NCBI GenBank assembly: GCA_946478915.1
Contig: CAMLER010000039.1
Coordinates: forward strand, 1 to 15,053
Length of the DNA: 15,053 bases
Source: an uncultured Chryseolinea sp.
GTDB taxonomy: Bacteria > Bacteroidota > Bacteroidia > Cytophagales > Cyclobacteriaceae
Direction: 5' to 3'
Within the stretch, counting starts at the first letter, position 1. Each line of letters starts with the position of its first letter. Position numbers and translations under genes: made by a program. Below the pieces are notes generated by a model, which saw only the letters and a list, made by a program, of their open reading frames with translations, was not told the DNA's origin and searched no databases. Below are positions 1 to 8,365 of the stretch, one piece after another.

Positions 1-2258
1 CAATTTTCGCTGCGGTTGATCCGAGACCAGGCGCCTGGTGTAGACGGAAAATCAGAGGTAGAATTCCCGGAACTATTGTACGCTTCACATCCGGCGCACA
101 CCGCATGATAAACTACACCACCTTTGTCAAATCTACTCGTTCCCCCATCGACGTGCGTTGTCGATTGAGTACCTCCCAAATAAGTACCATACAGGAATTC
201 AGAGGCGTCGTCGGTAAGGACAATAAAATAAAAATCCGATCCTGATGTCGTTCGCTGAAATGCATCTCCGGAGACAGGCATATTAAATGTATTGCTTTGC
301 CAATGGAAGGTTTGATTATTGACAATTCCACCCCACCCCGTCATGTACAGGTTGTTGCATTCATTGACCAGGAAAGCTGTGGGTGAAATGTCTGGAACGC
401 CTCGCCCCGAACCGAAGACCGTTGAAAATGCCAGGGCTGTGAGAGACCGATCAAACTTTTGAACAAACTGACCGCTGTTTGGATTGCTGTAAACCCCGGG
501 CGTGATGGGAAAATCTCCACTGGTCTGCCCATACACAAAAATTTCTTCATCGGTATTGACGTCAAGAAAATAGATCTGGTCAAACGATACGGTACCGGTA
601 TACGTAGCATTGTAGAGGGTATCGCCAGCAGCGCCAGCGTGGGCGATCCAACCGTCGGCATCGCCATGTTGAATGGGCTGATAGCTACCCGGCTTGACTG
701 GAAAATTCGGACTTGTTGTCCCTCCCGCCAGGAAGACTCCATTGTCCTTGTCGAGCTTCAATGTATGTGCAGCATCTGTACCATTTCCTCCTAAGAACAT
801 GCCCCAGATCATCTGAGATAGATCTGGTTTAAGTTTCAGTAAAATAGCGTCGGTTTCCCCGCCGTTAAAGGTAACGTCGCGGCTATTGGTCATCGGAAAA
901 TCAGGAGAGGATGTAACCGAGCTGATATAGATGTTATTATCGCTGTCGGTTATGATGTCTCCGCGAAGTTCATCCCCATAGTTCTTGGTAAGTGCCCCAA
1001 ATGTGGGATTAAGACCATCATTCAGGCTTCCCCCGATGTAAGTCGAGCCAAGTAATTTTGATCCATCTTTTGCAATCCGGGTCACGAAGATATCCGAACC
1101 ATTCGGGTACTCAATAACATGTACGACCTGTTCACCTCCATTGAAGGTTCTATCCATTGCATTAGCAGAGGTTGGAAAGTCGTTTGAACTGGTTGTGCCC
1201 AGCATTATGAGTTCTTCATTGGAATTCATCACCAGGCTGTGCGGGGATTCAGAACCGCCTCCGCCGAGGTAGGCGGCGTATAAAAGTTGCTTGCCCAGGG
1301 AGTCATACTTCAGCAAGCCGATATCATAAAGACCTCCGTAGGTTGTTTGAAAGGCACCTGTTGTAGCGGGAAAATTACCTCCGACGTTTACGTGGGTTGT
1401 AACTCCAGCCGAATAGAGATTTCCCTTTTCGCCAGGCGTTGCAGTGCTACCCCAGTTATCAGCCGTGGATCCGGAATAGGTGGCGAAAATCAACAAAGGG
1501 TCTATAATCAATTCGTAACAGTTGTCATAGCCGCGCGGAAACCGGAAAGAAAGGCGATCGCCCTCAAGAACATATTCGCATTGAACAGAAACCCTCCGAC
1601 CATCTATCCACTGGTAGGCTACAGGCTTTTGCTCGATGATGTCGCCAACGGAGGTGCTGACCGTCAGGTTACCATTATGAAGTGCGGTGGAAGTAGCGCC
1701 CACATATTCAAGAACAATTTGTGAGGGGTCCGCATTAGGCTCAACAACGAAGTCATACTTGACATTTTTGTCTACCGAATAGATCTTCAACCCGATTTTG
1801 TCGTACAAATTGTCATAAAAAATTTCCTGGAACGCGTATGCCTTAGATGCCCACCGCGCTGGATCCGTTCCGATAAAATAATTATAGTATTCAGAAGATT
1901 GGCCCGTGGCCGAAGGACCGGCGGATTGATTTGCACCTACAAAGTTAACTTCAACGGAGTGACCGTTGATTATTTGTCCCGGAGCCAGTCGACCGTCAGT
2001 TTCGTTTTTCCGTTCATGCAACCGCTCGTGCAGCGTTTGCATTTGATCCTCATCTAAAAGATAGTATTGAAATTTCCCAGCACTAACCAGCATTGTTCCG
2101 CCAGGTATGCGCGCAGAATATTGAATTCCGGCAGGCCATTGATTCTTATTTTCTATAAACTTGATGCCCGGTGTGGTATTAGAAAATGCCCACGTTCCAG
2201 AAAAGAGAAGGCCAATTACCAGGAATGAAAATCTGTTATCCCTGCATATCCACAGCAT
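1..2258 (-). CDS. Secreted DUF7948/SBBP-repeat surface protein, 3' end off the left edge
   Basis: The reading frame stays open from an ATG at 2258, preceded in frame by TAA at 2270-2268, to the left edge, giving 752 complete codons. The N-terminus looks like a signal peptide: a hydrophobic stretch at residues 11-25, with likely cleavage after AFS. Residues ~32-250 begin FIENKNQWP, the opening typical of the DUF7948 domain of Bacteroidota surface proteins. From ~255 onward there are SBBP-type repeats with DFP-(S/T)-x-(P/A)-x-A/Y and YLGG landmarks, as at 296-332, 360-410, 454-491, 519-550, 583-613 and 660-696; these probably form a beta-propeller. CNNLYMTGWGG at 634-644 is also typical of this group. 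Relatives usually end in PKD domains and a type IX secretion or gliding-motility sorting domain, which would lie outside the window. The molecular function is unknown; an adhesin or cell-surface role is inferred. Confidence 0.87.
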   Translation of the reverse strand, partial: MLWICRDNRFSFLVIGLLFSGTWAFSNTTPGIKFIENKNQWPAGIQYSARIPGGTMLVSAGKFQYYLLDEDQMQTLHERLHERKNETDGRLAPGQIINGHSVEVNFVGANQSAGPSATGQSSEYYNYFIGTDPARWASKAYAFQEIFYDNLYDKIGLKIYSVDKNVKYDFVVEPNADPSQIVLEYVGATSTALHNGNLTVSTSVGDIIEQKPVAYQWIDGRRVSVQCEYVLEGDRLSFRFPRGYDNCYELIIDPLLIFATYSGSTADNWGSTATPGEKGNLYSAGVTTHVNVGGNFPATTGAFQTTYGGLYDIGLLKYDSLGKQLLYAAYLGGGGSESPHSLVMNSNEELIMLGTTSSNDFPTSANAMDRTFNGGEQVVHVIEYPNGSDIFVTRIAKDGSKLLGSTYIGGSLNDGLNPTFGALTKNYGDELRGDIITDSDNNIYISSVTSSPDFPMTNSRDVTFNGGETDAILLKLKPDLSQMIWGMFLGGNGTDAAHTLKLDKDNGVFLAGGTTSPNFPVKPGSYQPIQHGDADGWIAHAGAAGDTLYNATYTGTVSFDQIYFLDVNTDEEIFVYGQTSGDFPITPGVYSNPNSGQFVQKFDRSLTALAFSTVFGSGRGVPDISPTAFLVNECNNLYMTGWGGIVNNQTFHWQSNTFNMPVSGDAFQRTTSGSDFYFIVLTDDASEFLYGTYLGGTQSTTHVDGGTSRFDKGGVVYHAVCAGCEAYNSSGNSTSDFPSTPGAWSRINRSEN

Positions 2259-2399
2259 ATCAAAAAATTAAGTAACGGCTCGGACTAGCAAGATAAGAAT
2301 ATTCAGTAGATTCTAAGCGATCTCCGAAAACCAGCGAACTTCAGGAAAACCAATTGATCGGACCTCAATGCCATTGGGCCGTTTTGCCGAATTTCAATT

Positions 2400-5300
2400 T
2401 CAGAATAGAAATCCCAACCTGAGGTAGCCAAGTGTCCCCTCATCAGAATGGCCAGCTTCCACCGACAACACCGTTAGATTGAAGGGGGTAAACCACACTC
2501 CTCCGCCCCACCCCTTATGCCACGCGTTCGATTTTCCAGATGGCGCTGACGGATCTATTCCTTCTTCATTTTTGTACCATACGCGACCAAAATCATGAAA
2601 TGCCAAAATTCCCAGGCTTGCTGGAAAAACGTAGGTACGAATGCGGATTAGTTTGATTCGCATCTCGAGGTTGGTATAAAATTTCTGATCACCATAAAAG
2701 CGTGTTTTCCGGAAACCTCTTAGCTGGGTTTTGCCATCAAGAATCTGCGCCTGATAAAATTCATAACTACCTGTATTCATACCTGCACCGACTCGGGCTG
2801 CAAAAACAATCCTGGCGGGAGCGCTGAATGATTGATAGATCGAAAGTGAACCTTCATACGATGAAAAATCGCTGGACCTGCTGTCGGGGCCAACCATATT
2901 TCTACCCATCAAATTGAAAACTATCCCGCGCGAGGGAGTTTGTTGATTGTCTTTTTTATCGACGGTAAAACTCCAGTTCAATCCCAGGTAATTGTTGCGT
3001 TGCGCATACAGATTATAGGGAAGCGTCTTGGCAAACTCATCGATATATCGGGGCTCTTCAGGGCGTTCGATCGCAATGCGCTGGTATGCCGGACCGATTT
3101 CAAATCTCCCGAAACTTCCCAGTCTTCGGGTAAGGTTGGTTTCCAGCCGAAGTTCTTTAAACCGGAATCGGTAATAATCAATGGAGTTATCCAGGTCAAA
3201 TTGTGGATCATCGTCTATATCATCATTGAAGACCGATTCGTTGCCCATCCCAAAAAAGTTGTTCACATAATTTGGGGCCTTTAGGTCGGCATTCACCTCC
3301 AATCCCCACTTGCCCAGCACATCTGTAAAATCTCCCCTGTATAAAAAGTTGTAGGAGTTTGTCCGCGGGGCGATGCTCGCCAGACCGATGTGTCTGCTCT
3401 TGAATGGCACCTTCCGAAAACCCTCCTTTTGAAAGTAGAAGCCCGCCCCAAAAAACAGTCCATCATCTGGATTGTAGTTTCCGAAAATTATTGGGGCAAG
3501 ACGGTCATATTTGAATGATTTCCTGTCATACGCATTCACCGAAGGATCGTTCGACGTACGATCTGCTGTTTCCCCCAGGGAAACAAATTGGGGAGTGTCT
3601 CTCGTATCGTAATATAAAGTTTTCTTTCCCAGCCCTTTAACTTTAGATTTATCAACAAGGGAATCAATTCCTTCTCCGCCGATCAGCCGGATGGTAATGC
3701 TGCTTTGCACGTCGCCATCCAACTGAATCCGGTCGTCACCACCCATTGCATAAATGTTGATAAACCTTGTTTCACCTTTGTGGAACCGTCTTTCATACTG
3801 CTTTTTACCTTGCTCTCCTTTCTTGTTGATGTTAAACATTTTCACATTGACATCGCCCTCGGGCAACCGGATAATCTCAAACCATTCACCCTTATTCGAA
3901 CCAACGACATCAACTTCGCGTGCCAAAAACTCGTAGTGTGAAATCGCATACTCTACAAGGCGCGATCTACGCTCTTTGAGCTTTCGGATCACCTCAGGCC
4001 CGTGGAGATCGTAAATTTCGCGCGGCCACGTCCGAATAGCGCTCTCGATTACATCGTCTGTCAGTCGCTGTTGGAGATCCTTTGCGATCGAAACCCACTC
4101 CTCTTTTTCCGGCTCGGTAAGGAAAGTTCGATCGAAATAGCGGGCATTGAAAGACAAACCAGAAGGCCAACGGATCTCATCTCCGAAGCCTTCGAATTTA
4201 GGCATCGCCCACTTGCGACTCCACAGCTTCGAAATCATACCTTCGTTAACAAAAAATGCCTGGTCCCGATCGCGTGGGACTGGCCGGTAACGCTCGCCAT
4301 CTTCCGTTTCAAACTTCGCCCAGCGCCACTGGTCATCGTGCCGGTCCCAATCGGAAATCCAAAGATCAAACAGCCTCGATCGAAGCACAAAACTTTGGTC
4401 AGCGCGGTTCTCATTGTCCTTTAATTGCTTTTCCAAAACTTTACTCGTGTTCACAATGTCTTCTGAATTGCCAAAAAATGCCTTATCTGACCAATCCCCC
4501 GCTGGACGTTCTTCATACAGCGCCAATGTGTTCGCGAAGTCCTTTCGGTAGATTCCCAGCATCGGATCATCGGGAATGTAGACGATTGTAGGATTGGTAT
4601 GATATATTCCTGCAGCTTCAGCGAGCGGCGGAATCACCGTCGCGGCATAGGGATGAGAAGCTGAAATCTGATCCTGAACCAGGTCCTGAACAAAGGTTTT
4701 TCGGAACATCTCGGGCACCGCCTTTTCCGGAAATTTTTCAACCGAACGCAGAACATATTCACGACCGGTCGAATCCTCCAGCCTTAAAGATAACGTCTGC
4801 ATGCCTCCTCCCTTTTGTGTGATGATGAGGCCACCCCGTTCAGTGGCGAGGTCGATCACAGGTACTTCTATATCTTGTGACCAGGCTTTCCGATAGTTTG
4901 CACCAAACAATTTTTGCCGGGTCTTTCCTGCCAAATATTGGTCACTGGCTTTAACTCGCACAACTTTCTGTGAAAAATCCGCGCGGTCGTTTTCCTCAGC
5001 TGGTAGATTGGTTTTAAGCGCCGGCAGCGAGTCGCGAAACACAATCCGACCATCAGGAAACTCGGCGTCAACCTGATAGAATGTGAATTTTACAGCACCG
5101 CTCCTCATGATATCTGCCTTCACAAAACCCGTCACATTACCCGCAAAGCGGGAGAACTTTTTCTTTTTGACGTGCTCGACTTTTACGCCAGATCCACTGA
5201 CGATGTAATAGGTACTATCTTTGAAAATCGCCTGCAAGGCGTGCTCATGCCCGGCCGCGTAGATAGAGCCCGGCTGCTCCGACAGGATGGAACTGATACC

Positions 5301-6125
5301 CCGGATTAATTCCTTGTTAAGTGGATGTGGTGTATCCTGAATGTCCCCAAGCCATTTCCTGAATAAGGGGTAAATCGATCCGATAACCGGCATCGGGATG
5401 TATAAGTTGTCATTGACCGCCGTGAGAGGAAATAAGTGATCTTTAAAAGTAAAGACTCCGCCATGCACACCGTAAGTGATCAGCGGATGGTGCGCAGCCA
5501 AAATAATTCTTTTCCCAACGTTACGGCTGAAGGCATCGCCCAACAACACCAGCGCATCCCCCGGAGTCTTTGCATCACACGGGCCCTCCTCGTCCGGCTT
5601 ATCCCATGGGTGAAGAAACCACTGAGTATCGACAATGATTAATGTGGCTTTGTCCGTTAGAGGGACTTCCACGGGACCAGGACATCCATCTCTGGGCAAG
5701 AGTGTTATGTTGTCCTGATTTAAGGAATCGAGCCAGGCCTGCTGATTATTAATTTGTTGTAGCCCTCTTTTCCTTCCGCGTAACCAATCGTGATTTCCGG
5801 GGATGAAAAAAGTATTAACGTTTTCAAGCCCGCGTACCCAATCGACCTGCGTGCGAAGAATTTTTTCAGATATGGCTCTGTTTTTGTCACCAGCCGCTGG
5901 CATTCCTCTCGGATAGATATTATCCCCGAGAAACAGAACGGATGCTCTATTTGCTGAGAGATTAATGGTAGATCGCAGAGCATTTCCTAAAGTACTCTCA
6001 GTCACATAGGGCTCTCCGGCGTCACCGATCAGATATACCGAATGCGTTATGGTATCTGGTTGAGTTTGCGAAAATGCGCAAAGAGAAATTGAAAGGAACA
6101 ACCAAGACAGAGAGAGTTTGCCCAT
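2400..6125 (-). CDS. Exported metallophosphoesterase with kinase-like middle region and BamA-type outer-membrane barrel
   Basis: This 1241-residue protein starts at ATG 6125 with a signal peptide (residues 1-~20, ending CAFSQ). Residues ~28-330 are a calcineurin-like phosphoesterase with its metal ligands visible: D35, GDN 67-69, GNHD 110-113, HH 212-213 and GHEH 292-295. Residues ~430-735 contain an unusual block with DWDRHDDQW at 592-600 and PRDRDQAFF at 617-625, which resembles the catalytic-loop and metal-binding aspartates of atypical kinase folds (HipA, FAM20, CotH); this is inference. Two GGxxxD-like turns lie at 795-798 and 816-821. Residues ~870-1241 are rich in alternating aromatic strands, carry the Omp85-like LRGF at 1135-1138 and end in a C-terminal Phe, as expected of a BAM-inserted barrel. 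The phosphoesterase should therefore face the periplasm or the cell surface. The substrate is unknown. It is divergent from the HD-PycTM gene. Confidence 0.9.
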   Translation of the reverse strand: MGKLSLSWLFLSISLCAFSQTQPDTITHSVYLIGDAGEPYVTESTLGNALRSTINLSANRASVLFLGDNIYPRGMPAAGDKNRAISEKILRTQVDWVRGLENVNTFFIPGNHDWLRGRKRGLQQINNQQAWLDSLNQDNITLLPRDGCPGPVEVPLTDKATLIIVDTQWFLHPWDKPDEEGPCDAKTPGDALVLLGDAFSRNVGKRIILAAHHPLITYGVHGGVFTFKDHLFPLTAVNDNLYIPMPVIGSIYPLFRKWLGDIQDTPHPLNKELIRGISSILSEQPGSIYAAGHEHALQAIFKDSTYYIVSGSGVKVEHVKKKKFSRFAGNVTGFVKADIMRSGAVKFTFYQVDAEFPDGRIVFRDSLPALKTNLPAEENDRADFSQKVVRVKASDQYLAGKTRQKLFGANYRKAWSQDIEVPVIDLATERGGLIITQKGGGMQTLSLRLEDSTGREYVLRSVEKFPEKAVPEMFRKTFVQDLVQDQISASHPYAATVIPPLAEAAGIYHTNPTIVYIPDDPMLGIYRKDFANTLALYEERPAGDWSDKAFFGNSEDIVNTSKVLEKQLKDNENRADQSFVLRSRLFDLWISDWDRHDDQWRWAKFETEDGERYRPVPRDRDQAFFVNEGMISKLWSRKWAMPKFEGFGDEIRWPSGLSFNARYFDRTFLTEPEKEEWVSIAKDLQQRLTDDVIESAIRTWPREIYDLHGPEVIRKLKERRSRLVEYAISHYEFLAREVDVVGSNKGEWFEIIRLPEGDVNVKMFNINKKGEQGKKQYERRFHKGETRFINIYAMGGDDRIQLDGDVQSSITIRLIGGEGIDSLVDKSKVKGLGKKTLYYDTRDTPQFVSLGETADRTSNDPSVNAYDRKSFKYDRLAPIIFGNYNPDDGLFFGAGFYFQKEGFRKVPFKSRHIGLASIAPRTNSYNFLYRGDFTDVLGKWGLEVNADLKAPNYVNNFFGMGNESVFNDDIDDDPQFDLDNSIDYYRFRFKELRLETNLTRRLGSFGRFEIGPAYQRIAIERPEEPRYIDEFAKTLPYNLYAQRNNYLGLNWSFTVDKKDNQQTPSRGIVFNLMGRNMVGPDSRSSDFSSYEGSLSIYQSFSAPARIVFAARVGAGMNTGSYEFYQAQILDGKTQLRGFRKTRFYGDQKFYTNLEMRIKLIRIRTYVFPASLGILAFHDFGRVWYKNEEGIDPSAPSGKSNAWHKGWGGGVWFTPFNLTVLSVEAGHSDEGTLGYLRLGFLF

Positions 6126-6244
6126 TCGAATCCGGGTTTTACAAAAATGGCTAACGGGGCGTAATGTAAAAAGTTTGTCGGTCGTTTAGTTTATACCCCC
6201 TAGTGAAAGACAAAATATTTCTACCTTTAACAAATAACATAGGC

Positions 6245-7459
6245 ATGGATTCTGAGTATATAAGGGAGGCACGAACGCTCGCCGAACAGGTGTTTAAGAA
6301 CAGGTCTTTTGAGAAACACACCTTTCACAATCTAGATCATACCCAGGATGTCGTAAATGCCGTACAAATCATTGGCCAGCATTCCAATCTAAACGCTGAC
6401 GAAATGGAGTCTGCGATTGTAGCTGCCTGGCTACACGACGTTGGTTATGCTAATGGCTCGAAAAATCATGAGGAAACATCGGCCATGCAGGCGCAGGAGC
6501 TTCTTCAACGATTGGGAGCAAGTGAGGGTAAGATCCGTGAGGTCACAAGCGCTATCCGCGCTACCAGAATGCCCCAGCGACCGAACGGGCCCGTAGCACA
6601 AGTGCTATGCGACGCCGATCTTTTCCATTTGTCAACATCGGCATGCCAGGAAAAGTCAGAGATGCTGCGAAAGGAAATGAAAGCGCTCGGTACAAAAGAT
6701 CTGACGACGGAAGAATCCCTTAACGCCACCATGGATTTCATGCGGCAGCATTCCTACCATACGCTGTATGGTAAGACTGTTCTTGAAGAAAATAAACAGA
6801 AGAATATCAAGAAGTTAAAGAAAAGCCTTAAACCAGAGATTAGTGCTAAGGAGCATAGAAAACTGGAGGAAGAAGTCGAGAAATTAAAATCTAAACTTGA
6901 CAAAGAAAGGGCGCTGAAACCTGATAGAGGTATCGAGACTATGTTTCGTACAACATCACATAATCATATCATGCTCAGCCAGATGGTGGACAGCAAAGCA
7001 AGTATTCTGATAACTATAAATTCAATAATTCTGTCTTTGGTAGTTTCGGTATTGATCCGAAAGCTGGAAGAAAACGCCTACTTGCTTATCCCTACGATTT
7101 TGCTCATTTCCGTTTGTCTCGCTACAATGGTATTTTCTATCCTGGCCAGCCGGCCGAATGTTTCATCCGGAAAATTTACCAGGGAGGACATCGAAAACAA
7201 AAGGACTAACCTGCTCTTCTTTGGAAACTTCCACGCTATGAACGTGGAAGACTACCAATGGGGAATGAAAGAGATGATGAAAGACGCGGACTACTTGTAC
7301 GGTAGCATGATCAAGGATATCTATTATCTCGGTAAAGTGTTAGGCCGTAAGTACCGACATCTAAGAATTGCCTACAGCATTTTCATGTACGGCTTCGTAG
7401 TGGCAATCCTGTCTTTCATCATCGCGTTGAAGTTATCTTCTGTCAACGCTAACTTCTGA
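6245..7459 (+). CDS. HD phosphohydrolase fused to PycTM (DUF5706) membrane effector domain
   Basis: With the ATG at 6245 the protein has 404 residues. An in-frame GTG at 6203 would add 14, and neither start has a convincing ribosome binding site. Residues ~1-170 are an HD-superfamily metal phosphohydrolase with H32 (in LDHTQDV), H64-D65 (WLHDVGY), H75 (NHEE) and D123/D125 (CDAD). Residues ~172-222 are Lys/Glu-rich and probably form a coiled coil. Residues ~229-404 match the PycTM/DUF5706 pattern: DSKAS at 249-253 leading into a membrane segment (253-271), then segments at ~279-301 and ~377-397. In Pycsar defence, PycTM proteins are membrane-damaging effectors triggered by cCMP or cUMP made by a PycC cyclase. 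No cyclase is visible nearby, so the trigger is unknown. The HD domain might hydrolyse the activating nucleotide. A housekeeping nucleotide or lipid phosphatase role remains possible. Confidence 0.86.
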   Translation: MDSEYIREARTLAEQVFKNRSFEKHTFHNLDHTQDVVNAVQIIGQHSNLNADEMESAIVAAWLHDVGYANGSKNHEETSAMQAQELLQRLGASEGKIREVTSAIRATRMPQRPNGPVAQVLCDADLFHLSTSACQEKSEMLRKEMKALGTKDLTTEESLNATMDFMRQHSYHTLYGKTVLEENKQKNIKKLKKSLKPEISAKEHRKLEEEVEKLKSKLDKERALKPDRGIETMFRTTSHNHIMLSQMVDSKASILITINSIILSLVVSVLIRKLEENAYLLIPTILLISVCLATMVFSILASRPNVSSGKFTREDIENKRTNLLFFGNFHAMNVEDYQWGMKEMMKDADYLYGSMIKDIYYLGKVLGRKYRHLRIAYSIFMYGFVVAILSFIIALKLSSVNANF

Positions 7460-7460
7460 T

Positions 7461-7477
7461 TGTTTCTTAACGAAACA
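7461..7477. other. Small inverted repeat just after the HD-PycTM stop
   Basis: TGTTTC at 7461-7466 and GAAACA at 7472-7477 form a perfect 6-bp stem with a 5-base loop (TTAAC), starting two bases after the stop codon at 7457-7459. It could help end transcription of the HD-PycTM gene. However, it is A/T-rich and no T-run follows on the plus strand, so an intrinsic terminator is not well supported. Confidence 0.3.
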
Positions 7478-7674
7478 GAAAAGACAAATACCAAGCTGAA
7501 CTGCAACTGTAGACACGATAGTTAAAATCAGTTCCATAGAGGATGTGGTTGTTTGACATGAAATTAGGCCATCACCCTCAAAGCTTTCATAGACATTTGA
7601 TTACCTGCATTTACTTACGATAACCTGACTAATACGCCTTCAAATGGATTTGAAACTCAGGCTTGAATTGGGAC

Positions 7675-7703
7675 AAACTTTAAACTTTGAACTTTGAACT
7701 TGG
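7675..7703. repeat. Short tandem array of AACTTTG-like units
   Basis: Four tandem 7-8 bp units (AAACTTT, AAACTTTG, AACTTTG, AACTTGG) end 11 bases before the stop codon of the minus-strand TPR gene at 7717-7715. The rest of 7460-7714 shows no gene. The array resembles the other short-unit arrays in this window in unit length and position, but not in sequence. Confidence 0.75.
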
Positions 7704-7714
7704 CTATTTTAATT

Positions 7715-8308
7715 CTAGAAGGCCGACAACTTATCAATCAGGCTGTCTGCGAGTTGTTGATCCTCGGGTTGCGCTAGCTTCCGGAATTGTTTGATGGCTT
7801 TTACAGCAGGCTCAAATTCCTTGTTCATAGCCAGTGTCAAGCCGAGGTTGAAATAGCTGTTTGGAAATGAAGGCTCGAGTTGGATCGAAATTTCGTAGTG
7901 GGCTTTGGCCAATGGGAAGTTTCCTATCTCAGCGTACAGGTTTGCTAAATTATAATGGGCTTCAAAATGACGTGGGTCCGCTTTTAGGCAGAGTGTAAAT
8001 CTGTCAATTGCCTTGGCGTGCGCGCCGTCCGTCGACTCAATTATTCCCAAATTGCAATAGGCATCAGCAACGGAATCTTCTTGCTCGATAGCCTGCAAAT
8101 ATCCTACTCTGGCCCGCGCCTTATTGCCCTGTTCATCTAATAGTAAAGCTTCTTCAAAAGGCGTTAACTGATTCATTTTGACCACCTTTCCGCCCGTAAA
8201 AAGGTTCAACTGCCCGGTGGTACTCCGGCGTGGTTCCTTTCTTTTTCGAACGCGTTGAGGTCCGAATTTTTCAGGCGTAGGTAAAGGAAACTTAATGATC
8301 TTTGCCAT
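7715..8308 (-). CDS. TPR protein with basic N-terminus and QLNLF clamp-binding-like motif
   Basis: This 197-residue protein starts at ATG 8308 and lacks a signal peptide, so it is expected in the cytoplasm. Residues 1-45 look disordered and are strongly basic (RVRKRKEPRR at 19-28). They are followed by QLNLF at 33-37, which fits the bacterial sliding-clamp-binding pentapeptide (QL-S/D-LF consensus). From ~48 to 183 there are about four TPRs, including AYCNLGIIES, AHYNLANLYAEIGNFPLAKAHYE and SYFNLGLTLA, with the usual helix-pair spacing and Asp-Pro or Glu-Pro breaks. The gene begins 57 bases downstream of the Ku stop on the same strand and may be co-transcribed with it. TPR domains bind proteins, so a scaffold or adaptor role is likely. 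A link to replication or repair is inferred from the motif and the neighbour only; the motif may be coincidental. Confidence 0.87.
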   Translation of the reverse strand: MAKIIKFPLPTPEKFGPQRVRKRKEPRRSTTGQLNLFTGGKVVKMNQLTPFEEALLLDEQGNKARARVGYLQAIEQEDSVADAYCNLGIIESTDGAHAKAIDRFTLCLKADPRHFEAHYNLANLYAEIGNFPLAKAHYEISIQLEPSFPNSYFNLGLTLAMNKEFEPAVKAIKQFRKLAQPEDQQLADSLIDKLSAF

Positions 8309-8365
8309 GCTGCAAAGTTAACTCTTATCTGTAAACGCTGCTGATAAATCCTTCTAACACCGGCG

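Noticed and set aside
459..794. Plus-strand open frame of 111 codons opposite the SBBP-repeat gene
   Set aside because: It is antisense to a continuous minus-strand frame with clear family repeats, and its translation has no recognisable domain.
1287..1724. Plus-strand open frame of 145 codons
   Set aside because: It is a shadow of the same SBBP-repeat gene; composition and motifs do not suggest a real protein.
2361..2385. Hairpin (CAATG/CATTG) downstream of the phosphoesterase-barrel gene as a terminator
   Set aside because: The centre leaves a one-base loop, the outer stem needs mismatches, and no T-run follows.
6222..6229. TACCTTTA as a -7 element for the HD-PycTM gene
   Set aside because: It is one base off consensus and no TTG lies at a suitable distance upstream.
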